Assembly (NCBI GenBank): GCA_022494885.1
Contig: JAGVSM010002913.1
Location: forward strand, 1-64,000
Reading direction: 5' to 3'
Source of the DNA: Micrasema longulum
Lineage: Eukaryota > Arthropoda > Insecta > Trichoptera > Brachycentridae
Length of the DNA stretch: 64,000 nucleotides
How positions within the stretch are numbered: the first letter of the stretch is position 1; every line of letters starts with the position of its first letter. The notes beneath the pieces were generated by a model. That model was not told where the DNA came from. It searched no databases and worked only from the letters and a program-made list of their open reading frames with translations. Below, piece by piece: positions 24,484-35,739 of the stretch. The position numbers and the translations under genes were made by a program.

Positions 24484-24895
24484 GATGGTAATTCATCATT
24501 ATTTTCCTATCCGCAACCTTTCGTGGATAGGGCGCTGCATTGGCACTTAAATCGGATCTAGATCATTTTTGAAACCTGTAAGGTAAGGTGATCAGTCTTA
24601 TGTTTCAAGTATCAGTCAGGGATAGTGAAATATTGAGGTGTTAAACCACCATTGAATTTTTTTTCATTATCGACACTGCTAGGAATCGAACTTATTATCT
24701 TAAGGATGGTAGGCGAACGAGCCAACTACTATACAACGAGGCGGACTTATCACCACTCGATTTCTTTATTCTGGACGTTTATCCGAGAGCAGCCATCGAG
24801 TCGAAAACACTTGTCCGGGGTTCTGGTTCTGGTTCTGGTTTTATTTCACACACAGAACTGTATTATTTCTCCCTGGACACAGATATAATAATTAC
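24484..24895 (-). repeat. SINE family B, near full-length
   Basis: Minus-strand copy of about 400 bp. It has a 5' head with CTGTGTCCAGGGAG, a tRNA-like portion with GTTGTATAGTAGTTGGCTCG (A-box-like) and AAGTTCGATTCCTAGC (B-box-like), and a long body ending near the GCAGCGCCCTATCCACG motif. Contains a TCTGGT/GGTTCT hexamer run at 24821-24842. Compare 29155, 38950, 40671 and 50872. Confidence 0.75.
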
Positions 24896-25019
24896 CCGAG
24901 TGATTTTATTTTTACCTACATTCACTAAGTATTGTTTGCTGTATGTATGTTTATCGATAAAATCAAATTATGAAATTAAATTAATTGTAAACTGCGCAGT
25001 TTATAAGAAAAAGATTGAA

Positions 25020-28000
25020 AACGAAAAAAATAAATATTCTTTTTTATAAAAAAATACCAAAGTGAAATAATACTATACATGAACATAGAAAGTCTCATTT
25101 CGCACCACGAAGAAGTACAAATATTACTGGAAAAATCTAAACCGCTGATGTTAATGTTAAGTGAAACCCATGTTACGGAAGACATACAAGATTTTGAAAT
25201 AAATTATAAAGGGTATACTACAGTAAGGTGTGACTCAAATAGCAGACATACAGGGGGGGTAATAATAATTATCAAACAAGGAATCATATTTGATGAAGTG
25301 ACTAATAAATCGTATGAGAGAGAGTACTGGATATTAGGAATAAAGATTAGAAAAGGACCGAGAAAGGGATATTACTGTGTAATATACAGATCACCAAATT
25401 CAAGTGCTAAAAAATTCCTAGAATATTTTGATGAATGGTGCCAAAATGTGCTGATAGAAAAAAATATTTAATGTGATTGCAGGTGACTTCAACATAAATC
25501 TAAATCAAAGTAATGATACCTATACCAAAAAGGTACTGAAAATAATACGACAAAACGGTATGAAACAACTAGTAACAAATGATACAAGAGTTACAGAGAC
25601 ATCCTCAACTTTAATTGACTATGTTATAAGTAATGATTTTAATCTGAATGTAAAAATAGTTGACGATTATAAGATCACGGACCACAATACAATTGAAATA
25701 GGATTAGAAGGCTTTAAACAAGATAATATTCATGGATGTAAATACATAAAAAACTTCAAATGTTATGATAAAGTATCTTTTCTGAAAAAATTAGAAGAAA
25801 ATCAATGGTCAAACTTGAGCGAACTTTCATTCGAAGAAAAAGTTGATAAAATGATACAGTTCATTGAAAAAACTGTCAATACAGTTATACCAGAAATGAA
25901 AATAATAAACAAACCGTACAACAAATGGTACTCTAAAGACTTAAAAATAATGCGAATGGAAAGAGATAAGTACTATAAATTAACAAAGCTCACGGGAAGC
26001 CACATAGACTGGGAAAACTATAAAAAAAGTAGAAACAAATATGTCAAAGCACTAAAAGAAAACAAAAATAATTATTATGTTTGTAAAATCGAAAAAAGCA
26101 AAAATAACTCAAAAGGATTGTGGAAAAATATTAAAGGTATGATCAAAAGTGAACCAATTACCAATATTGATGAAAATATAGAATTTCCAAAGGACTTGGG
26201 AGACGACAGAAGCTTGGCAAATCGTTTTAACACCTACTATATAAAAAGCATAATTGAAATAAATGAGAGTATTCCGGTGGAAGAAGCAGAACAAAATAAT
26301 AATGTGCATTTATATAATGACTTTGCTTTTGAAGAAATATGTGAACAAAAATTACTCGCTATTCTAAAATCTATGACATCCAAGGCAAGTCCCGATGGAA
26401 TAACCATAAATTTGATGTGTGATGCTTTTGCTGTAATTGGAAAAACTTTTGTAGAAATAATTAATGAATCACTTAAAACAGGAGTTTTTCCGGAGAAGTG
26501 GAAGATATCTACAGTAGTTCCCATACCAAAAATAAAACAACCAAAAAAATGTGATGATTTTAGACCTATAAATACTCTACCAAAATATGAACAAGTTCTG
26601 GAAAAAGTAGTAAAGATGCAGCTTACAAAATTTTTAGATGTAAATAATATTTTATGTGATCAACAATCGGGATTTAGGTTTTAAAATTCATGTGAAATGG
26701 CCCTTAATATTGTTATAGATGACTGGAAAGAGAACATCGATAAAAATAAATATGTAGTTGCAGTGTTTTAGATTTTAAAAGAGCGTTCGAAACTATTGAC
26801 CGAAATATAATCATTAAAAAATTAAAAAATATTGGTATTAAAAACACGGAAATAAAATGGTTTGAAAATTACCTCAACAATCGCACGCAAATGACAAAGG
26901 TTAATAATGAAACGTCAGATCAACAAAAAAATGATTTGGGAGTTCCACAAGGATCTGTTCTGGGACCACTATTGTTTATTTTGTACATAAATGATATGAC
27001 TTTAACATTGTCTGATTGCCAAGTTCGACTTTTTGCAGATGATACCTTAATTTATGTAGCTGATAACGAATATGATTCAGCAATAAGGAAAATAAATGCA
27101 GAATTAAAAACAGTCTCCAAATGGCTTAAAGCAAATAAGCTAAAACTTAATGTAGGAAAAACAAAATGTATGATAGTGGGTAAGAAACGCTGTTTTAACA
27201 GTGATCACAGTGTTGAATTAGATGGAGAAGTTCTTGAGAATGTTGAAAGCATAAAATATCTAGGAGTTTGGATTGACTCTAAATTATCTTTTTCAAAAAA
27301 TGCAGACTATACGAGTAAGAAAATCGCAAAGAAGGTATCCCTGTTAGGAAGGATAAGGAATAAATTAGACATTAAAACCTCTCTGCTGATATTTAAAAGT
27401 ATTATCGTTCCCCACATTGATTATTGCTCCAGTATTTTATATTTAAGTAATGAAGGAGATCTAAAAAGACTCCAAATAATACAAAACAAAGCGATGAGGA
27501 TAATATTAAGATGTGGGAGACGAACAAATGTTAAGAAAATGATTCAACTTCTAGATATCATGACAATTGATCAAAGAATCAAATTCAATGTTGCCAATGA
27601 AATAAACAAAATTATTAAAGGAATAGTTCCGAGATATTTTCAAGATAAACTAAAAAATAATGAGTTCTTTCATAACTATGCAACAAGAGGATCTAAAAAT
27701 ATAAGACTGGAAAAAAAATCAAAAGCAATGTCCCAGAACTGCCTTATGTACAAGGGAATAAAACTGTTTGAAGAAATGCCAGAAAGCATAAAAAATGAAA
27801 TTAATGTAAATATATTTAAAATTAAATGTAAAAAGTATATATGTGAAAAATATTAGGTAGTAAATAGTGTAATATAATTAATGAAAATGTACATATGAAA
27901 CAGTGAATATTATAAATTAGGATTTTAAGTGTATAATAGTGATAAATAATGTTAGAATAAGTATAGATGTAAATATTGTGTTGTAAATATATATTAGACT

Positions 28001-28060
28001 ATGTAAATACATAGAACTAAATAAATAAATAATAATAAAAAAAAAAAAAAAAAAAAATAA
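25020..28060 (+). pseudogene. CR1/jockey-like LINE ORF2, nearly complete, disabled
   Basis: Non-LTR retrotransposon encoding an apurinic-type endonuclease and a reverse transcriptase. The endonuclease begins about 25045, with LSETHV near 25160, GDFN near 25485 and TDHN near 25675. The reverse transcriptase follows: DFRPINTLPK near 26560, LDFKRAFE near 26770, VPQGSVLGPLLFILYINDM near 26945 and catalytic FADD near 27035. A CR1-type C-terminus runs to 27856. Three lesions split it: a frameshift near 25468 in an A-run, an in-frame TAA at 26682-26684, and a frameshift near 26760. The 3' UTR ends in poly(A) at 28038-28058. ORF1 is missing, so it is 5'-truncated. The low number of lesions suggests a fairly recent insertion. 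Confidence 0.9.
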
Positions 28061-28479
28061 AATTTCATAACTTTCGACAATTCGCAATAAATTCAAAGAT
28101 AAATAATTAACTGCATTTGGAACTTAGTGCTTCAATACAAACGAGATGGTACTTAGGTACTCTGCAGATAACATTTTTTTCATATTTTCTGCGTTTTACC
28201 TCTTGATAAAACTGTTAGTTAACATTTGTACATACCCACTTACCGACTTTTTTACTGTCCGCCGGTTTTGAGACACATATGTCACTTCATCAGAATACCA
28301 ACTACGCTAAAATGCAAACTCCATTGTACACCTTCGCCATAGTAGTTGCGTTAAGAGTACACGCGGTCAGACTTTTCTTCATACAAAAGTTTTCCCGTAA
28401 TTTCTTCCTAGATTATGACACTAAAGCAATGATTTTTTTACACATTACAGATATTCACCATTGGCGTGCTCTCATTGTT

Positions 28480-28735
28480 TTGTTTTTTTTTTTAAATGTT
28501 TCTTATGGGAGCAAGGACCACCCAAAAACCCTTAAAAGCACCCAGTTTTATCCGCGGTCTTCGGACGTACGGTATACAAATATGATAGCTATTTTTTTAA
28601 AACGTAGAAAGTACCGAAACAGACAATTCTGATGAATTTTTTCTTTTAAAAAAAACAAAATCAGTTCAGTTTTAGGGTATGGAAAATAGAATTACGAGAC
28701 CTCGGCTTTGTCGATTTTAGGCTAGGCATAAATAG
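28480..28735 (+). repeat. Dispersed repeat D, copy 2
   Basis: Inverted relative to 6440-6690. Shares TATCATATTTG-like, AAAACCCTTAAAAGC and TCGACAAA/TTTGTCGATTTTA words. A 117-codon frame at 28279-28632 runs into it, but its product has no recognisable domain and is not called. Confidence 0.55.
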
Positions 28736-29154
28736 TTCGGCGTGTATTGGTTTTTTTGCACAGTATTCGGAGAGCCATCTGTAAGAGTGACAGAAAAACT
28801 GTATTAAAATACCTGTTCATCGAATCGCTCTACGCCGCATATTCTCTTAAGCACGATGATCAAAAGTTCTAAATAATATCGCGAGACAAAACTTAATTTA
28901 TAAGCTTGGATATTTGCACTGTTCCGGTAGTGAACATTTCAAATAACATTGAATTTGACTATTACTAGTTATTCTTTCAATTAGCAGTCACGATTTAACC
29001 CTTGTCACGTTTCGATATCGTACTGGTAAAACGCCTTTGTTGAATTATGGCCAATAAATTATTTTAGCAGTTACACAATGTGTACTCATAATGTCCCATA
29101 ATTCAAAAGTTTGGGATCAAAAATGTGGTAAGAACAATTATTAATATGAGTATT

Positions 29155-29535
29155 ATCCCATTTTGGTACCCAGAGGTGCATAAGGCACGGCTTTGGTAAA
29201 CCAAATGAAGGATATATTGATAATTTGTAGTATAAAGGTAAGGTGATTAGTCTTACGCCACAGGTGCCAGTAGACTGGCTAGTATTGCTAGTTTTGTTGC
29301 TAGAGCAACAATGAAATATTTGATTTTTAGAATGAACTATTTCACGTCTACCCTGGCAGGAATCGGCCCCAGGACCCTAGGAACGCGTCAAACACCACAC
29401 AACGAGGCCCGTTCACGCGATTTCCTTGTTCAGGACTTTTACCTGAGAGTAGCCATTGAGTCGAAAACACCCGTCCATGTGTCTATTTCACACACAGAAC
29501 AGTATTTTTCATCCTCCAGGACACATCAATTATAA
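29155..29535 (-). repeat. SINE family B
   Basis: Minus-strand copy in the same order as the 24484 copy: CCAGAGGTGCATAAGGC at the 3' end, GGTAAGGTGATTAGTCTTA, a tRNA-like part with GCAGGAATCGGCCCC and AACGAGGC, then GAGTAGCCATTGAGTCGAAAACAC and CACACAGAACAGTATTTTTC. Old copy. Confidence 0.75.
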
Positions 29536-29736
29536 TTGATTTACCTCAGAGCTCTATAATGTACAAACGTTCTTTGTTTCAGGTCCTGACTAGCTAGAAA
29601 ATTTCTGTCTTCAGGCAGGACCTTCTTTGTTGTTTATATTTTTTTATTAAATGGCGTTTAAACAATTCAAGTAAAAAAGAAAACATACCAATATGTATTA
29701 TTATTTTTTTTTTTTATAAAAAAAAAAATATTCGCG

Positions 29737-29907
29737 TTCACATAATTAACTCCAATATTTCAATCTTGGTGACCATTTTCTACGAGTTGTAAATAACTCA
29801 CTTTTAGAAAATAGAAATCAATTTGGGGAAGAGGGGGGTTCGAACCTCGGATCTCTGTTCTCTGATCCGTGAGTCCGTAACACTAGCCACGGGACCACAA
29901 CCCGATT
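29737..29907 (-). repeat. tRNA-derived SINE (family A)
   Basis: Minus strand: GTTGTGGTCCCGTGGCTAG head, B-box GGTTCGAAC, body TGAGTTATTTACAACTCGTAG, tail at about 29737. A short CTCTGTT duplication near the B-box distinguishes this copy. Confidence 0.85.
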
Positions 29908-30069
29908 CGTATTCGTTCGTTAATAATTGAAGCATAAATATTAATTACAAAATATACTATTAATAATTCAATAATGAAATTTAAATGTAAATAATAAAAA
30001 AGATAATTAAAATAAACATAAATTACAAAAAAAAATGTTGTGTTTATATTATGTCCAAATCATTGTAAA

Positions 30070-31510
30070 ATATTTTTAAGTCTGGTGACAAGTTTAATGT
30101 TAAAAATTATAGACCTATATCAATGTTATCTATTGTACCAAAAATATCTGAATCTTTTATAAGAAAAAAAAATCACCTGTTTTTAAAAATGTATTGATGG
30201 ATCAGCAATATGGATTTCGGGCTGCCAAATCCTTTACAACCAATCTGCTTTTTATACTACTGCTATCACTAAACTTGTGCTCTTGAAGACAATCTTCAGG
30301 CTGATGTCCTTTATACAGACTTTTCTAACGCTTTCGATAAAGTCAATCACATAATTGTTCTGTCTAAATTACAAGTCATTGGTGTGCTCGTAAGAGATAA
30401 TTTATTATCATTTTTCAGGTTTTACCTAAGTTAAAGGAAACAGTTGATTCAAATAATTATTTTTTTGTCTTCTCCGATCACTGTTACTTCTGGAGTACCC
30501 TAAGGAGCTCACCTCACTCAATTATTATTAAATATTTTTATAAATGATATTATCAATGTTTTTTGATAATGACAACAAGATAGTTAAACTTATGGAATCT
30601 CCCAATGATTGTCTCCTTTTTCAACACGATATCAATTGTTTTAAGGAATGGTGCGACATCAATTGTCTTCAACTTAATATTGACAAATGTAAAATAATAT
30701 CTTTCTCGTGACGAAAAAAACCTATACAATTCAACTACAAATTAAAAAATATTTCCTTTTCAATGGTTTCGTCAATAAAGGATCTTGGCATAACTTTAGA
30801 TAGTAAACTCTCCTGTCGTGAAGACATTGATTGTAAACAAATCTTTCAAATTTCTCGGTTTTACCAATAGAATGACGATGAATTACAAACATGTTAATAC
30901 CATCAAAACTCTTTATTGCTCACTAGTTCGACTCCATCTAGAATACATTTCTCCTATTTGGTCTCTATTCTACAGAACTAATATTGATCATATCGAGTTT
31001 GTCCAATATCGTTTTCTAAAAAAAGTGGCATGGTTGCTCGGATTACAAAGGAGTAATTATTTCTATTTTGAAATAGAGAAATCTCTTAATCTATCTTCAT
31101 TGGAGAAACTTAAAACTGAAATGGAACTTACATATATGCATTTTCAAAATATTTAATGCTATATGTGATGTCCCACCTCTGTTGCAATCAATTTCTTTTC
31201 ATGTTACCAACCAGTTTACTTTAATTACTCTAAAATAAAAAAGTACATTATAATCTTTTACAGAATATTTTCTTTTCTCTTTCTTATATTACACAAAAAT
31301 ATTATACCTGTCTATTTATTATGGGAGCAAAAATTCATAAACATTTCTTGTTTACCCACGAACAGACCATGCCTTTATGGGATTTTTTGTTTACTATTTT
31401 TACTGTTAATATGTATTTCACTGCTATGTAATTTAATCCTTAATTTTTTCAATACTCTGTTTACCTCTTACGTATATTGTAAATAAATAAATAATAATAA
31501 TAATAATAAA
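30070..31510 (+). pseudogene. CR1-like LINE relic (family 3)
   Basis: Fragmented reverse transcriptase on the plus strand. FKSGD and VKNYRPISML lie near 30080-30125, and the motif-A stretch TDFSNAFDKVNH near 30320. A degraded motif-C region lies near 30560, and INCLQLNIDKCKI near 30660. The longest intact piece is 30818-31156, covering the thumb and downstream region (HLEYISPIWS). Numerous stops and indels. Ends in (TAA)n at about 31485-31510. Related segments: 31511-31970 and 36185-36672. Confidence 0.8.
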
Positions 31511-31868
31511 TGTCACCAGAAGTAAAAATCTGCTATTTATTAAATCTTCTAAGAACAACTTTTGTTTTTATGCCGCAAAGTCCGGAATGTGTAGATTAGT
31601 CAATTCGTCACACGACTTGGAATTCTTTGAGATAGATCTTTCGGCTTTTTGTACATAGATAGATCACTACGCGACTAAAACAGTGTAAGATGAAGCTGGC
31701 ATAATTTAGCTCGAAGTCTTATGTTTTTCGTTTTTATGAATATGTTGAATATCGTTATTGTATTGCCCTTGTTTGTCTTTGCTACATAGTTTTATGTTCG
31801 TTTTGTTCAGTTACTTGTGTATTTATGTTTCTTCATGTAATTGTTGTGATTGGCTTATGCCGTATATA
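31511..31868 (+). pseudogene. LINE family 3 3' end, second copy
   Basis: TGTCACCAGAAGTAAAAATC and onward matches the minus-strand copy at 36185-36545 (VSPEVKICYLLNLLR coding end, then the same 3' UTR with TTGTATTGCCCTTGTTTGTC and TTATGCCGTATATATAATAAA). It abuts the tail of the previous copy, so two 3' ends are concatenated. Confidence 0.75.
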
Positions 31869-31871
31869 TAA

Positions 31872-31970
<99 letters not shown>

Positions 31971-31971
31971 A
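31869..31971. repeat. (TAAA)n microsatellite
   Basis: About 25 uninterrupted TAAA units form the 3' tail of the preceding LINE. The length and perfection suggest expansion from the retrotransposon tail. Confidence 0.95.
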
Positions 31972-31974
31972 CAT

Positions 31975-32620
31975 AAAGTTTAAGAAATCTCATTTTAACA
32001 AGGAAAATGAAAGTCTTAGTAATTGCATGGTCTTTAATTGATTACAAGATTTGTAAACCGAATTGATGAAATAATTGATAAAAGCTAAAAAAACCGAAAA
32101 AAAATCTTTGAAAATCAATAGAATATGGATGATCGGAATAGTAAATACATAATACAAAGCGTGATAAGAGCTTAATTAAATCAGCCAATGAAACGTTGTA
32201 AACCTTTGAAATACCTGAACTTACACGAACAATCATCCCTCAAAAAATTGTCTGCGTTTGTTAAGACGAAATTTGTATTTTTTAATGTCACTAAAAAAAT
32301 ATTGAACAATTTCATTTTTAGGTAATGGCCAAATGCATCGATTTATTTTATTAAAACCCTATCAAGACTTTTAAATATTTAGAATTAACTTTAAAAAATA
32401 TTTAATGGGCTCAGAACCAATAATATGTTTCCACAAATTGAACAATATAATAAAAGAAATATGAGACATAAATATATATTACGTATATAATGGTTAGGTA
32501 AAAAATAAATTAAAAAATAACCAACATATGCTTGTTGTAAATGAACCGCGGTTTGGATGGGGATGCGCGTGGAGGATAAAGAAGAGAGAAGGGAGGGTTA
32601 AAAAATATACATATAGTCGG
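31975..32620. other. Intronic/intergenic, nothing identified
   Basis: AT-rich. A purine-rich patch GGAGGATAAAGAAGAGAGAAGGGAGGG is at 32570-32600. No coding or repeat signature was recognised. Confidence 0.4.
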
Positions 32621-32623
32621 GAT

Positions 32624-32860
32624 CGTAGAATAACGACGGAAGTGCGAAAAATACGACGTTGACTTTTATTTATATTTGATCTTGAATATGTTATATTCAG
32701 GCTTTTATTCCATGTTTGAAAAAAAATATATTACAACCCAATTATCAAATCATATACTTTTGTACTCATATAGTTGCGATATAATGTGTCAAAAAAATAA
32801 TTTAAACTGGTCTCACGTAAAGTTAAAGTAAATAACACGCGTCGTTGTTCTACGATCATG
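32624..32860. mobile_element. Putative MITE with 18-bp inverted ends
   Basis: GATCGTAGAATAACGACG at 32624-32641 and CGTCGTTGTTCTACGATC at 32843-32860 are reverse complements with one mismatch, enclosing about 200 bp without coding potential. No target duplication is obvious. Confidence 0.5.
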
Positions 32861-33164
32861 ATGTTATTTGGCATTATAGTACCTGTACACATATTGAATT
32901 TTAAGTACTAATTTCAGTGCAATGTATTTGTATAGTCTTTATTGATTTAGTTGAAATTGGCGAATATTTTCATGCAATCAATTTCGTCTGTTTTGACGAA
33001 AACGTAACAATTTTTAAATTAAACATATTTTAACAAAACATTATTTAATAATAATAATGGCTTAGTAGATTTAGATACCAGATTTATATAAATCAAATGT
33101 TTTTTTCTTAAAAATCTAATGTAATACATTTATAGAATATTTTTTTTTTTTATTAATAAATTTC

Positions 33165-34105
33165 ATAAAAGGTACATGTATTTAAAAATTTCATAAATAT
33201 CTACTTTTACACATCTAGTAAATGTTATCACTGTAACTCTCTAAAAAAAGAGACTAACTCTTGTGCTTGGAGAGTGACTTACACTGTTGTAGTTGTTTAT
33301 TTATAAGAGTTAATATAATTTTAAATACAAGTACACGAGAAAAAAAAACGAAGTATAAATAAAGAAAAATCATTAAACAATAATAGATTCATACTTATTA
33401 AAATTTAAAGTAGGTTTTACACATGAAACTGTTGTAGTTGTTTATTTATAAGAGTTGATATGATTTTGAATATACGAGTATATTAGAAAAATAAAATAAA
33501 AAACACAGAATATATATTTAAAAAAAACATAAAATAATAATACATTCATACTAATAAACATTTAATGGACTTTTTACACGTAGTCAAAAAATTTCTTTAG
33601 ATTTACTTTATATTTATTTATTAATATATTATTTTAAAAAGTTTTTAGTACATTGAGAAGATTATTATAATTTTTTACACATTTGAAGAAAAAGCTATTT
33701 TGTCCATGACTTGTGTGGAATTTAGGAATTTTAATATTATGTTGGTATCTGAGTGACTTATTCATCTCAAATTCTTTTATTTTTTCTTCTTTATAAATTT
33801 ATATAATGGAATTTATTTTATAAAGAGTGTCTACTGTATGAACCTTAAATATTTTATAAAGACTTTCCGTATTGAGTTTTGAGGGTTTCTTTAGAATAAC
33901 TTTAAAAATTAATCGTTGTACTATTTGAAGAGGGCTTAATATAATGGCATATGCACCACCCCATCCAACAATACCATATTGTAACAAATATTGTACAGTT
34001 GAGTTATAAGCTATTTTTAAATGATTGATTTTTAAAATATTAATTAATATGATAAATATGTATATACATTTTCTAATTCGTTTAACTAGTTCACTAATAT
34101 GATAA
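33165..34105 (-). pseudogene. CR1-like LINE (family 2), 5'-truncated
   Basis: Minus-strand C-terminal part of ORF2: HISELVKRIRK, then LQYGIVGWGGAYA near 33940, LQIVQRLIFKVILKKP near 33910 and FKVHTVDTLYKINSII. It then decays through EFEMNKSLRYQ-like sequence and a 3' UTR to about 33165. It closely resembles 42885-43690. Similarity stops at about 34105, which is the 5' truncation point. The 3' UTR contains a local duplication (CTGTTGTAGTTGTTTATTTA at 33284 and 33429). It ends about 50 bp before the splice acceptor of the exon at 34159. Confidence 0.8.
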
Positions 34106-34158
34106 GATACATTAATAAATTTTAAAACGCCATTCACTTGTCTTCTTTTGTTTTACAG

Positions 34159-34249
34159 TTTCGCTGATAAAATGAAGCTACGCTCTAAGCTGATTTTTGT
34201 GGGATTTTTGCTTCTCATAACGCATGCGCACTTGGCCACAACATCACCA
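34159..34249 (+). CDS. Signal-peptide exon of an unidentified gene
   Basis: An acceptor (TTCTTTTGTTTTACAG, ending 34158) and a consensus donor (CCA|GTAAGT, at 34250) bound a 91-bp exon. An ATG at 34172 in good context (GATAAAATG) starts 26 codons ending exactly at the donor in phase 0. The peptide has Lys and Arg near the start (MKLRSK), a hydrophobic core (LIFVGFLLLI) and small residues after it (THAHLATTSP). This is a textbook secretory signal with likely cleavage near HLA-TT. The frame is also open upstream to the acceptor and joins in phase to a candidate exon ending at 5493. The protein should be secreted or membrane-anchored; later exons and identity are not recognised. It is unlike nearby transposon sequence and is probably host coding DNA. 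Confidence 0.7.
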
Positions 34250-35035
34250 GTAAGTATTTTATTCATATTTATTTTATTTATTCTTTATTTATATACTATA
34301 TTATGACATATTGTATTTAATTAAAAATCAAGGAAGTACTGAGGGTATATAAAAAGTTTGAAGCTCCAAAACATAAAAAACATATTTAATATTTTCATTG
34401 GATATAACTTTTTATTCAAAGTTTCTAGATAAGTTTTTAAGATATTTAAATAGCTATATGTCTTTGTTAAATATATGCAGCTATAAAAGATCTTGTCATA
34501 TAATCGAAAATATTGATTTTCAAATTCTTTATTAGTTTTATGCGATCTAGCATTAGGTACCTACCAGGTACGTGCGGAAGGGTTTTTGGTTAGGGAAGCA
34601 ATTAATATATAAGTAATTGGTACATAATAATATACACTGCCCTTAAGAAATTAAAGACAAACTTAATATTATATACATATAATTAAAAAAAAATAACAAT
34701 AATTTTACATGTCTAGTAATAAAATGTAATTAAAAATCAACCAACTTCACTACAATATATACTTTAATAAATAACTGCGAAGTATTTTGTGGCATTTTAT
34801 TTTATTTGAATAAAATGCAGTGAAACCAAAATAGATATTATCTTATTAAAAAACATTACTTTTCAACGAAAAAAAAAGGTCATTATTTGAACCGGAAAAA
34901 TCAACATGTGCAGTGTATTACAAACTTTTTTTTTACAACAAATCAGCATTATATTGCTGTAATGTTTGAATTTAATTCTACATTTTATTTTATATTCCTA
35001 CTCCACCATAAAAGAATAATTATAATATTATGTTT
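34250..35035. other. Intron, nothing identified
   Basis: AT-rich sequence after the GTAAGT donor at 34250, without a recognised repeat or exon. Confidence 0.5.
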
Positions 35036-35335
35036 AGCGCCAAAATACTAAAATTGCATTTGTGCTGCGCGGCGGCGGCGTTGCGTTTGCATCGCATCTA
35101 AACTACATAGAAAATAATGTATCGGTATGTTTCGATTGCTTCCGTTGCGTAGTGAGAATTTTAGTCTGCGCTTGCGCCTGGACTGCGCGTTCAGTACGGC
35201 GCTGGAACGGAATTTCGAATTTGCTTCCATCGCGATCATTCTTTAAATCGATACCCAGCCAGCCAGTAGCAAGTACGCGCCGATAATGCGATTAGTTCGC
35301 GCATGACATCGCTGGTAAATGGATGTGTCGGGAGG
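35036..35335. promoter_or_regulatory. CpG-rich block, possible regulatory element
   Basis: About 300 bp of unusually CpG-dense sequence (GCTGCGCGGCGGCGGCGTTGCG, TGCGCTTGCGCCTGGACTGCGCG, CGCGCATGACATCGC) inside AT-rich DNA and about 800 bp after the signal-peptide exon. It could be an intronic enhancer, an alternative promoter or part of an unrecognised element. Two overlapping frames on opposite strands look compositional. Confidence 0.3.
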
Positions 35336-35739
35336 TCATGTTGCTTTTTAATATTTTTTATAAGGCGATATTAAAATTCATCCGCAATTTATCGCCATTA
35401 TTAATAAAATTATTAAAACATTATTTGTTTATAGTAATCTAAATGTAAGATATTATGCCTGATAATTAATTTGTTTAACATGCTATTTAATGAACATTGT
35501 GTGTCTAAATTAAAGGGAACTAATGGTTCCATGCGTTCTATGAACGGACCGCGCATGGTACCTACCTAATACTTACTGAATGATAAAAGAGTTAAAAGTC
35601 TATCAGTTGCGTAAATAAAAGAAATCTCAGTCGACGACTTCTCCTACTCGAAAAATCCATAAAAAATCTAATATATGGCCTTAAAACCAATGGTATGTTA
35701 AAATAAACAAAAGAAATATCCAGTAAACAAGTCATATAG

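Noticed and set aside
28279..28632. 117-codon plus-strand open frame
   Set aside because: Runs into dispersed repeat D and has no domain; repeat-derived.
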